This document shows, in pieces, positions 39,851 through 49,169 of a DNA stretch of 64,000 nt. The notes under the pieces were generated by a model. The model was not told where the DNA came from. It searched no databases and was given only the letters and a program-made list of their open reading frames with translations. Both the position numbers and the translations under genes were made by a program. The stretch is from Catenovulum agarivorans YM01. GTDB taxonomy: Bacteria > Pseudomonadota > Gammaproteobacteria > Enterobacterales > Alteromonadaceae. Numbering within the stretch: position 1 is the stretch's first letter; each line of letters begins with the position of its first letter. The stretch is from positions 140,148 through 204,147 of the forward strand of contig NZ_JH767526.1 of assembly GCF_000281085.1 (NCBI RefSeq). Direction: 5' to 3'.

Positions 39851-40125
39851 GGTAGCCGCTCTAAAAAATTATCTACTAATTTTGTGCGTAGGACGGTTTG
39901 ACCACCTTGGTCATATACCTAATTACTATGTCTATCAAAGCCACTGATAGTTTAGTTACCTATATAACTATATAAACAAGTGTAGTGGAGAAAAATCAGA
40001 GTGCAAAAAGCTTTTTTGCGGTGGGGAATTTGCTAAAAACGCGATTATGCCAAACACTTATATGGGCAAAGTTGTTGACTCGAGGTTGTTTGGAGTATGA
40101 AAAGTTTAGGTGTGGAGGTATTCAG
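39851..40125. promoter_or_regulatory. Divergent promoter region between the two hybrid kinases
   Basis: The 275-base gap is AT-rich and serves both kinase genes. It holds the inverted repeat TGACC-N5-GGTCA (39899-39913), which could be an operator, and a TATATAACTATATA stretch. No hexamer pair could be assigned with confidence. Confidence 0.35.
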
Positions 40126-42207
40126 TTGTCCGCTTCAGCATTGGTTAAAATTATTATGAATAAACAAAGTACCACGAGCATTCGCAATAAGTTCTATTTA
40201 ATTCAAACGATACTATTGGTTGTTTGTATTGGTGTTCCGAGCACAGCTTTTTTAGTTCTCTATATGCAGGAACCCTCTGATGTGGCTCGTAAATTGGTGG
40301 AAATTGTTTCTTATTGCTTTATTGCTTCTTTGGTAATAGGGATATGGCTGTCTTTATATTTGGTTAAACACATTCTCAGTCCTTTGTATAAGGTCACTCA
40401 AGGCGCTGAAAAAATAACCCGTGGTCAGATAGAGCATAAAATTGAATTAGACCGGGATGATGAATTCGGTCGCTTGGCTGATTCGGTCAATAAACTGGCA
40501 ACGGCTTTAATTACCGCCAATCAATCTCTTGAACAAAAAGTACATGCTAAAACTGCGGAGTTAGAAGAGCTTAATTCGAATTTGGAACAAATCGTTGAAA
40601 TTCGTACAGAAGAGATGCAGCGGGCCATTGAGCAGGCGAAACAAGCGAGCTCAGCAAAGTCTGATTTTTTAGCCATGATGAGCCATGAAATTCGCACACC
40701 AATGAACGGTATAGTTGCTTCGTTAGATCTACTTAAACAGACGGAAGTCAACTTTGAACAAATGGATTTAATTGATACAGCTAAATCATCAGCTTTGAGT
40801 TTGGTTGCGATTCTGAATGATATTTTAGATATTAGCAAAATTGAATCAGGAAAATTTGAACTAGAACAAGCAGAATTTTTATTATCTGAAACAATAGACA
40901 GCGTTGTTAAAACCTTTGTTCCTTCGACTATGGAGCTAGGTCTGATTTTCGAAGTTCGTGAACAAAGTGATATGCCCGATAAAATGATCGGCGACCCGGT
41001 TAGAATTCGACAAGTTTTATTTAATATAGTTGGCAACGCTATTAAGTTTACCGCTAAACAAAGCGAGCGAGTTGGGAAAGTTGTGGTTGATGTGTCGATA
41101 GAAAGTGAGACTGACGACGAATACAAATTAGCAATAACGGTAAAAGACAACGGCATTGGCATTCACCAACAAGTCCAAGCTAAATTGTTTCAGCCGTTTA
41201 AACAGGCTGAAAAGTCGACCAGTCGTAAATTTGGAGGCACCGGCCTTGGTCTGGCTATTTGTAAAAAGCTAGTAGAGATGATGCGTGGTGATATTACCTT
41301 AACCTCAAAAGAAGGCGTTGGCACAGAATTTTGCATTCATTTAACCTTGAAAAAGATTAAAGAGTCTTCAGAAAATTTACCCCCTCTGTTTGGCAGAGAG
41401 CTCCACTTTATCGAATGCAACCCTTATTTGAAAAAGCTGACTAGGCGCTTAGTCGACTATGCCGAAAGTGAAGGCGGTGAGGCTTATTGCCATGAGTGGC
41501 AAACTATATCTAACAGTGCTGAAATGCAGTTATTGTCTGGCACCGTGATTTTAATGTTAGGCGAAATAGATCCACACCTAGATGCATTGCACGCCTTTGA
41601 AGCTATGGTTTGTCCTGATGGATTTAAAGTGGTTGCGGTGGAACGCAATGCACTAGAGCAATTGCGCAGTTTATGTCCGAAAATGCCAGCTTTACCAATC
41701 AAGCCACTAACCAAGTTTCAGTTTATTAATCATGTGATGGCTGAACAGCCGATTGTCGATGAGTTGACAGCGCACGCTAACACAAATATTCAAACTTCTA
41801 GCCAAAGTGTTGATGCAAATATCAACTTGGGTCATGAGGATGTTTTGTTGGTGGAAGATAATCCACTTAATCAAAAATTAATAAAAAAACAACTCAAAGT
41901 ATTAGGCATTGATCCTGCTGTTGCTAATGATGGATATGAGGGATTACAAGCTTTTAAGAACCATTCGTATAAATTGGTTATTACTGACTGTCACATGCCT
42001 AATCTAAGTGGTTACGATATGGTGCATTTAATTCGTCAATACGAAACCGAGCAAGGATTAACACCAACTCCAATTGTGGCGTTAACTGGTGCAGCAATGG
42101 CAGGTGACAAAGAGAAATGCCTGAAAATGGGTATGAATGATTTTTTATCCAAGCCGGTGCAAACTGAGGAATTAAAGAGAGTTGTACACCAGCACTTGCC
42201 ACAATAA
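40126..42207 (+). CDS. Membrane hybrid histidine kinase (2TM-HAMP-HisKA-HATPase-REC)
   Basis: The 693-residue kinase has two N-terminal membrane helices (IQTILLVVCIGVPSTAFLVL and YCFIASLVIGIWLSLYLV) with only a very short loop between them, HAMP, a coiled coil, HisKA with H187 ([13 protein letters not shown]), an ATPase domain ([25 protein letters not shown]), a degenerate receiver-like stretch and a C-terminal receiver with D621 (VITDCHMPNLSG). The TTG at 40126 was chosen because GGAGGT lies six bases upstream; the ATG at 40156 and GTG at 39985 lack such a site. Its C-terminal half resembles the divergent kinase, so the pair may share the Hpt protein. Confidence 0.88.
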   Translation: MSASALVKIIMNKQSTTSIRNKFYLIQTILLVVCIGVPSTAFLVLYMQEPSDVARKLVEIVSYCFIASLVIGIWLSLYLVKHILSPLYKVTQGAEKITRGQIEHKIELDRDDEFGRLADSVNKLATALITANQSLEQKVHAKTAELEELNSNLEQIVEIRTEEMQRAIEQAKQASSAKSDFLAMMSHEIRTPMNGIVASLDLLKQTEVNFEQMDLIDTAKSSALSLVAILNDILDISKIESGKFELEQAEFLLSETIDSVVKTFVPSTMELGLIFEVREQSDMPDKMIGDPVRIRQVLFNIVGNAIKFTAKQSERVGKVVVDVSIESETDDEYKLAITVKDNGIGIHQQVQAKLFQPFKQAEKSTSRKFGGTGLGLAICKKLVEMMRGDITLTSKEGVGTEFCIHLTLKKIKESSENLPPLFGRELHFIECNPYLKKLTRRLVDYAESEGGEAYCHEWQTISNSAEMQLLSGTVILMLGEIDPHLDALHAFEAMVCPDGFKVVAVERNALEQLRSLCPKMPALPIKPLTKFQFINHVMAEQPIVDELTAHANTNIQTSSQSVDANINLGHEDVLLVEDNPLNQKLIKKQLKVLGIDPAVANDGYEGLQAFKNHSYKLVITDCHMPNLSGYDMVHLIRQYETEQGLTPTPIVALTGAAMAGDKEKCLKMGMNDFLSKPVQTEELKRVVHQHLPQ

Positions 42208-42222
42208 GTTATTTTGAAGTAT

Positions 42223-42621
42223 TTATAACTTATTGTCAGATTTTTTCTGAATTAGCTCTAAAGCATAGTTGTCTGGGTCTCTGACAAAAGCAATTTCTGT
42301 GGTGCCCCCTTTTACTGGCCCTGGTTCACGTGATATTGTGCCGCCAGCTTGGCGAATCTTTTCACAGGCTTGGTAAACGTCATCTACTTCAATTGCGATA
42401 TGCCCGTAAGCTGTACCCAAATCATATTCGCTGACCCCCCAGTTATAGGTTAATTCAATCACAGCTTGTTCAGATTCGTCAGCATAACCCAAAAAGGCTA
42501 GGGTATATTTATATTCAGCATTGTCGTGTTTGCGTAATAACTGCATACCCATTACTTGGGTGTAAAACTCGATTGATTTATCTAAGTTGCCAACACGCAA
42601 CATAGTGTGAAGAATACGCAT
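42223..42621 (-). CDS. gloA: Lactoylglutathione lyase (glyoxalase I)
   Basis: GloA turns the methylglyoxal-glutathione adduct into S-lactoylglutathione. The 132 residues match the Ni-type bacterial enzyme. The metal ligands H5, E56, H74 and E122 all stand at the E. coli positions. It follows nth by 12 bases on the same strand, so it may be read from the rnf-nth transcript. Confidence 0.96.
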   Translation of the reverse strand: MRILHTMLRVGNLDKSIEFYTQVMGMQLLRKHDNAEYKYTLAFLGYADESEQAVIELTYNWGVSEYDLGTAYGHIAIEVDDVYQACEKIRQAGGTISREPGPVKGGTTEIAFVRDPDNYALELIQKKSDNKL

Positions 42622-42633
42622 AAGTTGTCGTCC

Positions 42634-43269
42634 TTATATGTCTGTTTTCTCTTTAAACTCGCACAAATCTTCAATAATGCATGAGCCGCAGCGAGGTTTA
42701 CGTGCTACACAAGTGTAGCGCCCGTGCAATATTAACCAGTGGTGCACGTCAACTTTAAATTCTTTTGGCACAACTTTCAGTAGTTTTTGCTCGACCAAAT
42801 CAACATTTTTACCCATAGCAAATTTAGTCCGGTTAGACACACGAAATATATGCGTATCCACGGCTATGGTCGGCCAGCCGAAGGCTGTGTTGAGCACTAC
42901 GTTAGCGGTTTTTCTACCAACACCGGGTAGGGCTTCAAGTGCATCCCTGTCTTCTGGCACTTGGCTGTTGTGTTTTTCTACCAGCATTTTGCAGGCTTTC
43001 ATGACATTTTCAGCTTTGCTGTTATATAAGCCAATAGTTTTGATATAACTTTTCAACCCATCTAAACCGAGCTCGATGATTTTTTCTGGTGTGTTGGCAA
43101 CTGGAAACAGCTTACGAGTTGCTTTGTTTACACCCACATCTGTTGCTTGCGCTGACAAAGTGACTGCGACCAAGAGTTCAAATGGCGTAGAAAACTCTAG
43201 CTCAGTGGTTGGATGCGGGTTGGCATCTCGTAGTCTTGTCAGTATTTCTAAACGTTTTTCTTTATTCAT
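42634..43269 (-). CDS. nth: Endonuclease III (DNA glycosylase/AP lyase)
   Basis: Nth removes oxidised pyrimidines and cuts at abasic sites. The 211 residues equal E. coli Nth, with catalytic K120 (LPGVGRKTANVV) and D138 (AVDTH). The 4Fe-4S loop has four cysteines in CVARKPRCGSCIIEDLC. It directly follows rnfE, the usual gammaproteobacterial order. Confidence 0.98.
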   Translation of the reverse strand: MNKEKRLEILTRLRDANPHPTTELEFSTPFELLVAVTLSAQATDVGVNKATRKLFPVANTPEKIIELGLDGLKSYIKTIGLYNSKAENVMKACKMLVEKHNSQVPEDRDALEALPGVGRKTANVVLNTAFGWPTIAVDTHIFRVSNRTKFAMGKNVDLVEQKLLKVVPKEFKVDVHHWLILHGRYTCVARKPRCGSCIIEDLCEFKEKTDI

Positions 43270-43274
43270 AAGGA

Positions 43275-43976
43275 TTAAGCCGATTCTGTAGTTACTCTGG
43301 CTCTTTCTATGGTTTGTTTGGTTTTTTCGCCAATCACTAGCTTTTCTATGCGTTTGTCATATTTGTTTTTCAGCGCTATGAGTAAACCCATAATAATAAA
43401 TGCGCCTGGCGGCAGTATAGCGAGCAAAAAGTTTTGTTCTGGGGAGAATAAGACTAAGTGCCAATTGCTTGCAGCTTCACCAAATATTTGCTCTGCACCT
43501 TGCAATAAAGTGCCATTGCCAAGCACTTCGCGTATCGCACCTAAAGCTAATAAAACCACTAAAAAACCACTGCCCATCATTAAACCGTCGTAGGCTGCAA
43601 ATTGCACTGAGTTTTTTGAAGCGAATGCTTCTGCTCGACCAATAATCGCGCAGTTTGTCACTATCAGCGGGATAAAAATACCTAAGGTTTGGTAGAGCTC
43701 ATAAGTATAAGCATTCATCAGCAATTGCACTATGGTCACAAGTGATGCAATAACCATAACAAACACTGGAATACGGATTTCATTTGGGATCCAGTTACGC
43801 ACAATTGATACGGTAATATTTGAGCCTATCAGCACAAATAAGGTCGCTAAGCCCAAGCCTAACGCGTTAACTGCTGTATTAGTTACGGCTAATAGTGGGC
43901 ATAAACCTAACATTTGGACTAATGCTGGGTTATTTTTCCATAAACCTTGCCAGCTTATTTCTTGATATTGGTTCAT
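43275..43976 (-). CDS. rnfE: Rnf complex subunit E
   Basis: RnfE (RsxE) is a membrane subunit of the Rnf ferredoxin:NAD+ oxidoreductase, which pumps Na+ or H+. The 233 residues have about six membrane helices, with [20 protein letters not shown] and [14 protein letters not shown] as family landmarks, including the cysteines that carry the membrane iron-sulphur centre shared with RnfA. The ATG at 43976 follows GGAGAGAAGC and overlaps the rnfG stop by four bases. Confidence 0.96.
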   Translation of the reverse strand: MNQYQEISWQGLWKNNPALVQMLGLCPLLAVTNTAVNALGLGLATLFVLIGSNITVSIVRNWIPNEIRIPVFVMVIASLVTIVQLLMNAYTYELYQTLGIFIPLIVTNCAIIGRAEAFASKNSVQFAAYDGLMMGSGFLVVLLALGAIREVLGNGTLLQGAEQIFGEAASNWHLVLFSPEQNFLLAILPPGAFIIMGLLIALKNKYDKRIEKLVIGEKTKQTIERARVTTESA

Positions 43977-44596
43977 TGCTTCTCTCCACAAGTTTGGCCT
44001 TGAGCAAATAAGTCTTGCTCTTGCGCCCATACTAGGGTGTTTTTCACCGCTCCTACAACGGCTCTTGGGGTTATGGTTGCGCCAGTAAATGCATCAAACA
44101 TACCGCCGTCATTTCTCACTGCCCAATTTTTTTGATTATCGTCGGTTACACTAAGGCCAGCAAAATAGGTGATCCAATTAGATTTTTTTATCTCTATTTT
44201 ATCGCCTAACCCCGGCGTTTCTGTATGTTTAACTGTTCTAACACCTAAAATTCTCTGCTCTGTGTCGATTGCAACCAACAAGTCTATTCGGCCATTGTAC
44301 CCGTTTGGTGCGATTGATTCTAAAACAACGGCTACTGGGTGTTCGTCAAATCTAGCTCTAAATACACGAATGTTTTCGCCATTAACATCTTGTTTCACAA
44401 TACAGTCTTGCGCAATTGCATTATTGTACATATCCGCTGGCACAAGCTGATTAATGGTCTGCTGAATCGCATTTTCTTGTGCTTGGGCTATGGTGTCTTC
44501 GGTTAACAAATGGGTTAACGCAACTAAGCCTGTAGTGACCAAAGCAAATGCAGCTAAAATGAAACTGGCTTTACTGATAGGGTGAATATTTAACAT
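43973..44596 (-). CDS. rnfG: Rnf complex subunit G
   Basis: RnfG has one N-terminal membrane helix and a periplasmic flavin domain. The 207 residues show the covalent FMN attachment motif TGAT in [13 protein letters not shown], with the FMN on the final threonine as in NqrC/Rnf[11 protein letters not shown] is another family segment. It overlaps rnfE by four bases and lies 14 bases after rnfD. Confidence 0.96.
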   Translation of the reverse strand: MLNIHPISKASFILAAFALVTTGLVALTHLLTEDTIAQAQENAIQQTINQLVPADMYNNAIAQDCIVKQDVNGENIRVFRARFDEHPVAVVLESIAPNGYNGRIDLLVAIDTEQRILGVRTVKHTETPGLGDKIEIKKSNWITYFAGLSVTDDNQKNWAVRNDGGMFDAFTGATITPRAVVGAVKNTLVWAQEQDLFAQGQTCGEKQ

Positions 44597-44610
44597 TTAA
44601 TTTCACTCCA

Positions 44611-45666
44611 TTATCTTGTTGTATGACCATACACTCTGGGTTTAGTGTAGTAGTCAATTAATGGAACACACATATTGGCGAGCAATACCGCAAAAGCGAT
44701 GGCATCTGGGTAACCACCATATTGGCGAATGAAAAATACTAATAAGCCAACAAGTACAGCAAAAATAATTTTGCCTCTAGGTGTGGTCGATGCTGATACA
44801 GGGTCAGTTAAGATAAAAAATGCGCCGAACATAGTTGCACCAGATAACAAATGCAAACTTGCAGTGGCTGCACCATCTGGGCTAGCAACATGACAGACCC
44901 AGCTAAAGATAAATAATGACGTTAAGAAGGCAACCGGAATTCGCCAATTGATAACTTTTAAAAATATTAATATTAGCCCGCCACACAGATACGCGACATT
45001 GACCGCTGTCCAGCCGATGCCGAGTTGCTCTGAAAAGACTTTTATTTGGCTCAGCTCTGAGAAGGTCTGTTGGTTACTTAAGCCAGTTTTTATCGTATCT
45101 AACGGGGTTGCCATGGTAAAACCATCTAGATCGACCCTTAACTGCGCAAGCGAGTAACCAGTTTCACTATAGCCGGTAAAAATTAACATCAGAGTATCAA
45201 CAAAGCTGATATCGTATTCGACTAAAGTTAACGGCGGTAACCATAAAGTCATAGATAACGGGAATGAAACTAACAATACAACATAACCCGCCATAGCTGG
45301 GTTAAATATGTTTTGGCCTAAGCCGCCATAAACTTGTTTGGCAATGACAATGGCAAATAAACTGCCTATAACCGCAATCCACCATGGAGCGAGAGGCGGT
45401 AAACTAATACCCAATAATAAGCCAGTTAACAATGCGCTGTTATCTTTAAGTCTTTTTACAACAGGGTAGTTTCTTTGTTGTAAACATAAAGCTTCGGCAG
45501 CGATTGCAGTTGTTACCGCAAGCAAAATTTGAATTAAGCTGCCATAACCAAAGTACCAAACTTGAGTGAGTATACCTGGCACACAAGCCAGTGCGACTAG
45601 CATCATCACCCGTGAGGTTTTATTTTTTACGTGATTATGTGGTGAACTGGCGACACGAAAACTCAT
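44611..45666 (-). CDS. rnfD: Rnf complex subunit D
   Basis: RnfD is an NqrB-like membrane subunit with covalent FMN. The 351 residues have about nine to ten hydrophobic helices. Landmarks are ASSPHNHVKNKTSRVM at the start, GGLGQNIFNPAMAGYVVLL, and the FMN site in GFTMATPLD. Its ATG shares a base with the rnfC stop (TAATG). Confidence 0.96.
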   Translation of the reverse strand: MSFRVASSPHNHVKNKTSRVMMLVALACVPGILTQVWYFGYGSLIQILLAVTTAIAAEALCLQQRNYPVVKRLKDNSALLTGLLLGISLPPLAPWWIAVIGSLFAIVIAKQVYGGLGQNIFNPAMAGYVVLLVSFPLSMTLWLPPLTLVEYDISFVDTLMLIFTGYSETGYSLAQLRVDLDGFTMATPLDTIKTGLSNQQTFSELSQIKVFSEQLGIGWTAVNVAYLCGGLILIFLKVINWRIPVAFLTSLFIFSWVCHVASPDGAATASLHLLSGATMFGAFFILTDPVSASTTPRGKIIFAVLVGLLVFFIRQYGGYPDAIAFAVLLANMCVPLIDYYTKPRVYGHTTR

Positions 45667-47873
45667 TATTGATCTTCTCCAAGTTGTTTTCTTTTTGCTT
45701 TCGCTTTAGCAATTGCCGCTTTAATTCGGGCATCTTTATCTGATTGTTCGTTTGCTGGTTGGCTTGATGTCTCAGTTTGTTCTGTCGATTCTTGCGCCAA
45801 CTTTTCCGCCGCTTGTGCAGCTTTACGCGCTTTGGCGCGTTCAATTGCAGCTTTAGCTTTTGCTTTAGCATCGTTTTCAGCAGCTGGTACTGCTTCTGCT
45901 TGCTCGGCACTTGCTGTTTGTTCAGTATCAGTAGCTTGTGCTTTTTCTGCTGCTTGCGCCGCTTTACGCGCTTTGGCGCGTTCAATTGCCGCTTTAGCTT
46001 TTGCTTTAGCATCGTTTTCAGCAGGTATTGCTGCTTCTGATTGCTCGGCACTTGCTGTTTGTTCTGTATCCGCAGTTTGAGCTTTTTCGGCCGCTTTCGC
46101 CGCTTTGCGCGCTTTGGCGCGTTCAATTGCCGCTTTAGCTTTTGCTTTAGCATCGTTTTCTGCAGCTGGTGGTGCTTCTGCTTGCTCGGCACTTGCTGTT
46201 TGTTCAGCATTTGTAGCTTGTGCTTTTTCTGCTTCTTGCGCCGCTTTACGCGCTTTGGCTCTTTCTATTGCAGCTTGTGCGGCTGACTTAGTATCACTTT
46301 TGCTGTTGTCAGCTTTTGAATTGTCGCCAGAAGCCGCTTGTTGTTTTTTCGCTTGCACACGGGCTAGTGCTTCTGCGACTTTGTCTTTAGCGCCTTGGTC
46401 TTTTTCCATTGCCGCTTTACGTGCTTCGGCTGCTTGTTTATGTTTATCTAATCTTGCTTGTTTTTCTTTTTCTAAGCGCTCATTACGTGCGTTAAAACGT
46501 TCTTTGGCTTTTTCGGCTTTTTCATGCTCTATACGTTCAGCTTTAATCTCAGCTTTGGCAATACGATAATATTGCACCAAGGGTATTTCGCTTGGGCATA
46601 CATAAGCACAAGCACCACATTCTATGCAGTCGGCTAATTTATACTCTTGCGCTTTGTCGTGTTCTTTGGCTTTGGTATGCCAATATAATTGTTGTGGTAA
46701 CAAATTGGCAGGGCAGGCATCAACACAATAACCGCAGCGAATACAGTTTTGTTCGTCTTCGGGCAAAGGCAATTCTTGGTTGCTTGGTGCGAGAATACAG
46801 TTGGTTATTTTGCTCACTGGCACTTGTTTGTTCGGGATGTTAAAACCCATCATTGGGCCACCCATAATCAAATGTTCAGGCTTTGCTGCTTGGTAACCCG
46901 TTTGCGCTAAGATAAATTCAACAGGTGTGCCTAATTTAATCCAGTAGTTACCAGGTTGGCTCACTTGTTCTCCGGTTACGGTAACAACTCGCTCAATCAG
47001 AGGTTCACCGTGTACAATTGCTTTATATGCAGCGTAAGCCGTACCAACATTTTGGGTGACAACGCCTATGTCAGATGGAATACCACCACTCGGTACTTCT
47101 TTACCTGTGATCACTTGAATCAGTTGTTTTTCACCGCCTGCAGGATATTTAGTTGGTATAGCTCGAACAATAAATTGGGTTTTGCCTTCGCAAGCCTGTT
47201 CCATGGCGGCAATCGCAGCTGGTTTATTGTTTTCAATCGCAATAACAACCATTTTAGGTTTGAGCAAATGGGTGAATATTTCAATGCCACAAATAATTTC
47301 AGCAGCATATTCTTGCATCAACCTGTCATCCGCCGTGATATAAGGTTCGCATTCAACACCATTAATAATTAATACGTCAACTGGCTGGGAGTTATTATGT
47401 TTTACATAGGTTGGAAAGGCTGCACCACCTAAACCTGCAATACCAGCAGCTTTAAGTTTATCGACAATTTCTACTTTAGATAATTCGAGATAATTGGCGA
47501 CGGGTTGTTTATCAATCCAGTTGTCTAAACCATCGGTTTGGATAACTATGGTCTCTGTTTCTAAACCCGAAGCATGGGCAATTGGATGAGATTTTATTTC
47601 GACAACTTCGCCGGATGATGGTGCATGAACAGGTAACTCCATTGGTCCTTGCACTTGACTTAATGCTTGACCCGCCTTGACCTTGTCTCCCACTTTGACC
47701 AACAGATGCGCAGCTTGGCCAATATGTTGTTTAACCGTGACATAGAGTTTTTCAGGTAGGGCAAGATGACTAATTGTTTGATAGTTGGATAGTTCTTTTC
47801 TTTCTGGTGGATGAACGCCCCCGGGAAAGTCCCATAAATAACCAGATTTAATTTTTTCAATTAAGGATTCCAC
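45666..47873 (-). CDS. rnfC: Rnf complex subunit C, with repetitive C-terminal tail
   Basis: RnfC is the peripheral NADH/FMN and iron-sulphur subunit. The 735 residues have an N-terminal sandwich domain (HIGQAAHLLVKVGDKVKAGQ), the nucleotide-binding GIAGLGGAAFPTY, a SLBB region and two 4Fe-4S motifs (CIRCGYCVDACP and CIECGACAYVCP). The C-terminal third (about 440-735) is charged and Ala/Lys/Glu-rich with 47-residue tandem repeats around AAIERAKARKAA. The tail is known to vary in length among RnfC proteins. It is 24 bases after rnfB. Confidence 0.96.
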   Translation of the reverse strand: MESLIEKIKSGYLWDFPGGVHPPERKELSNYQTISHLALPEKLYVTVKQHIGQAAHLLVKVGDKVKAGQALSQVQGPMELPVHAPSSGEVVEIKSHPIAHASGLETETIVIQTDGLDNWIDKQPVANYLELSKVEIVDKLKAAGIAGLGGAAFPTYVKHNNSQPVDVLIINGVECEPYITADDRLMQEYAAEIICGIEIFTHLLKPKMVVIAIENNKPAAIAAMEQACEGKTQFIVRAIPTKYPAGGEKQLIQVITGKEVPSGGIPSDIGVVTQNVGTAYAAYKAIVHGEPLIERVVTVTGEQVSQPGNYWIKLGTPVEFILAQTGYQAAKPEHLIMGGPMMGFNIPNKQVPVSKITNCILAPSNQELPLPEDEQNCIRCGYCVDACPANLLPQQLYWHTKAKEHDKAQEYKLADCIECGACAYVCPSEIPLVQYYRIAKAEIKAERIEHEKAEKAKERFNARNERLEKEKQARLDKHKQAAEARKAAMEKDQGAKDKVAEALARVQAKKQQAASGDNSKADNSKSDTKSAAQAAIERAKARKAAQEAEKAQATNAEQTASAEQAEAPPAAENDAKAKAKAAIERAKARKAAKAAEKAQTADTEQTASAEQSEAAIPAENDAKAKAKAAIERAKARKAAQAAEKAQATDTEQTASAEQAEAVPAAENDAKAKAKAAIERAKARKAAQAAEKLAQESTEQTETSSQPANEQSDKDARIKAAIAKAKAKRKQLGEDQ
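45800..46290 (-). repeat. 141-bp tandem repeats inside rnfC
   Basis: The block around TTTGGCGCGT recurs at 45831, 45972 and 46113, and in changed form at 46254, an exact 141-bp spacing (47 codons). This gives three full copies and one partial copy. The copies are nearly identical, which suggests recent gain or loss by slippage or recombination. Outer boundaries are approximate. Confidence 0.85.
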
Positions 47874-47897
47874 GAATACTCCAACTAACGTTACGTG

Positions 47898-48461
47898 TTA
47901 TAAGTTTTTTACTGGGATAGAGTTCATTTGCCATCGCCACGTTTCTGGTTTAGTTTCAATCGGCAACATGTCAATACAGTCAACAGGGCAGGGTTCTACA
48001 CATAAATCGCAGCCTGTACATTCATCAATAATGACAGTGTGCATATGTTTGGCAGCCCCGACAATCGCGTCTACAGGACAGGCTTGAATACATTTGGTGC
48101 AACCAATACACTCGTCTTCACGGATATAGGCGACTTTTTTTATAGGCTCTTGTTGAGTGTTGTCTTCGCTACCCACTAAAGGTTTAACTTCAACACCCAT
48201 CATATCGGCTAATTTTTTAATAGTGGCGTCGCCACCTGGAGGGCATTTGTTGATATCGTCGCCGTTGGCAATTGCTTCAGCGTAAGGTCTACAACCTGGG
48301 TAACCACATTGGCCGCACTGAGTTTGCGGTAATACTTCATCAATTTGTTCAACTAATGGGTCACTTTCAACTTTAAAGCGGATTTGTGCATAACCTAACA
48401 AAGCGCCAAAAATAACCGCAAGCACACCAATGGCAATCAGGGCATAAATTAAAATACTCAC
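47898..48461 (-). CDS. rnfB: Rnf complex subunit B
   Basis: RnfB is the iron-sulphur subunit that accepts electrons for the complex. The 187 residues have one N-terminal membrane helix, a 4Fe-4S domain ([16 protein letters not shown]) and two ferredoxin motifs ([15 protein letters not shown] and [15 protein letters not shown]). The start overlaps the rnfA stop by four bases. Confidence 0.97.
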   Translation of the reverse strand: MSILIYALIAIGVLAVIFGALLGYAQIRFKVESDPLVEQIDEVLPQTQCGQCGYPGCRPYAEAIANGDDINKCPPGGDATIKKLADMMGVEVKPLVGSEDNTQQEPIKKVAYIREDECIGCTKCIQACPVDAIVGAAKHMHTVIIDECTGCDLCVEPCPVDCIDMLPIETKPETWRWQMNSIPVKNL

Positions 48462-49039
48462 AGCTTAATTAACCCTGTAAATCCTAAAAATGCTAACGAC
48501 ATTAAACCCGCTGTAATCATAGCAATGGCAGAACCTTTAAAGGTCACTGGAATATCTGCTGCAGCTATGCGCTCGCGCATGGCTGAAAATAACACTAATA
48601 CTAGCGAAAAACCTATTGCTGCGGCAAAACCATAGACGGCGGATTGCATTAAATTATGTCTTTCATTGAGGTTTAGCAGTGCCACCCCTAATACAGCACA
48701 GTTAGTGGTAATGAGAGGCAAAAATATACCTAATAATCTGTAGAGCGCTGGGCTGGTTTTTTGTACCACCATTTCAGTGAACTGAACAACAACAGCAATC
48801 ACTAAGATAAATGCTAAGGTGCGTAAAAAAGTGATGTCGAGTGGTTGGAGTATATATTGCTCAATTAGATAACTGGCGACTGAGGCTAAAGTTAAAACAA
48901 AAGTTGTTGCCATTGACATACCAATAGCAGTTTCAACCTTGCCCGAGACCCCCATAAAAGGACACAAGCCAAGAAATTTAACCAAGACAAAATTATTTAC
49001 CAATACGGTGGCAACAAATAATAGTAGATATTCAGTCAT
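48458..49039 (-). CDS. rnfA: Rnf complex subunit A
   Basis: RnfA (RsxA) is a membrane subunit related to RnfE and NqrE. The 193 residues equal the E. coli length, with six helices and the two family segments [20 protein letters not shown] and [14 protein letters not shown]. It is the first gene of rnfABCDGE, with a promoter and an operator-like palindrome just upstream. Confidence 0.97.
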   Translation of the reverse strand: MTEYLLLFVATVLVNNFVLVKFLGLCPFMGVSGKVETAIGMSMATTFVLTLASVASYLIEQYILQPLDITFLRTLAFILVIAVVVQFTEMVVQKTSPALYRLLGIFLPLITTNCAVLGVALLNLNERHNLMQSAVYGFAAAIGFSLVLVLFSAMRERIAAADIPVTFKGSAIAMITAGLMSLAFLGFTGLIKL

Positions 49040-49061
49040 AACCTTCAGGAAGCATTTATTT

Positions 49062-49076
49062 TTGGCTGTCAGCCAA
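49062..49076. promoter_or_regulatory. Operator-like 15-bp palindrome in the rnf leader
   Basis: TTGGCTGTCAGCCAA is a perfect palindrome around one base. It lies just downstream of the proposed rnfA -10 box, where a bound repressor would block transcription; it could also form a small RNA hairpin. Confidence 0.45.
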
Positions 49077-49087
49077 ATTAAGCGCGT

Positions 49088-49116
49088 ATTATCGTTATTT
49101 ACTCAGCAATTAACAA
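49088..49116 (-). promoter_or_regulatory. Promoter of the rnf operon
   Basis: On the minus strand a -35 box TTGTTA (49116-49111) and a -10 box GATAAT (49093-49088) are 17 bases apart. The start of transcription would be about 40 bases before the rnfA ATG. Confidence 0.5.
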
Positions 49117-49169
49117 CTTGTGTTGCGCAAGGTTTTTAAATTAATTAGCGAATTATATAACAAATAAGC

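Noticed and set aside
45635-46210. Lysine-rich 191-codon frame on the minus strand within rnfC
   Set aside because: It is a shifted frame of the repetitive RnfC tail; composition is Lys/Gln/Arg-rich only because of the repeats, and rnfC itself is clearly coding there.
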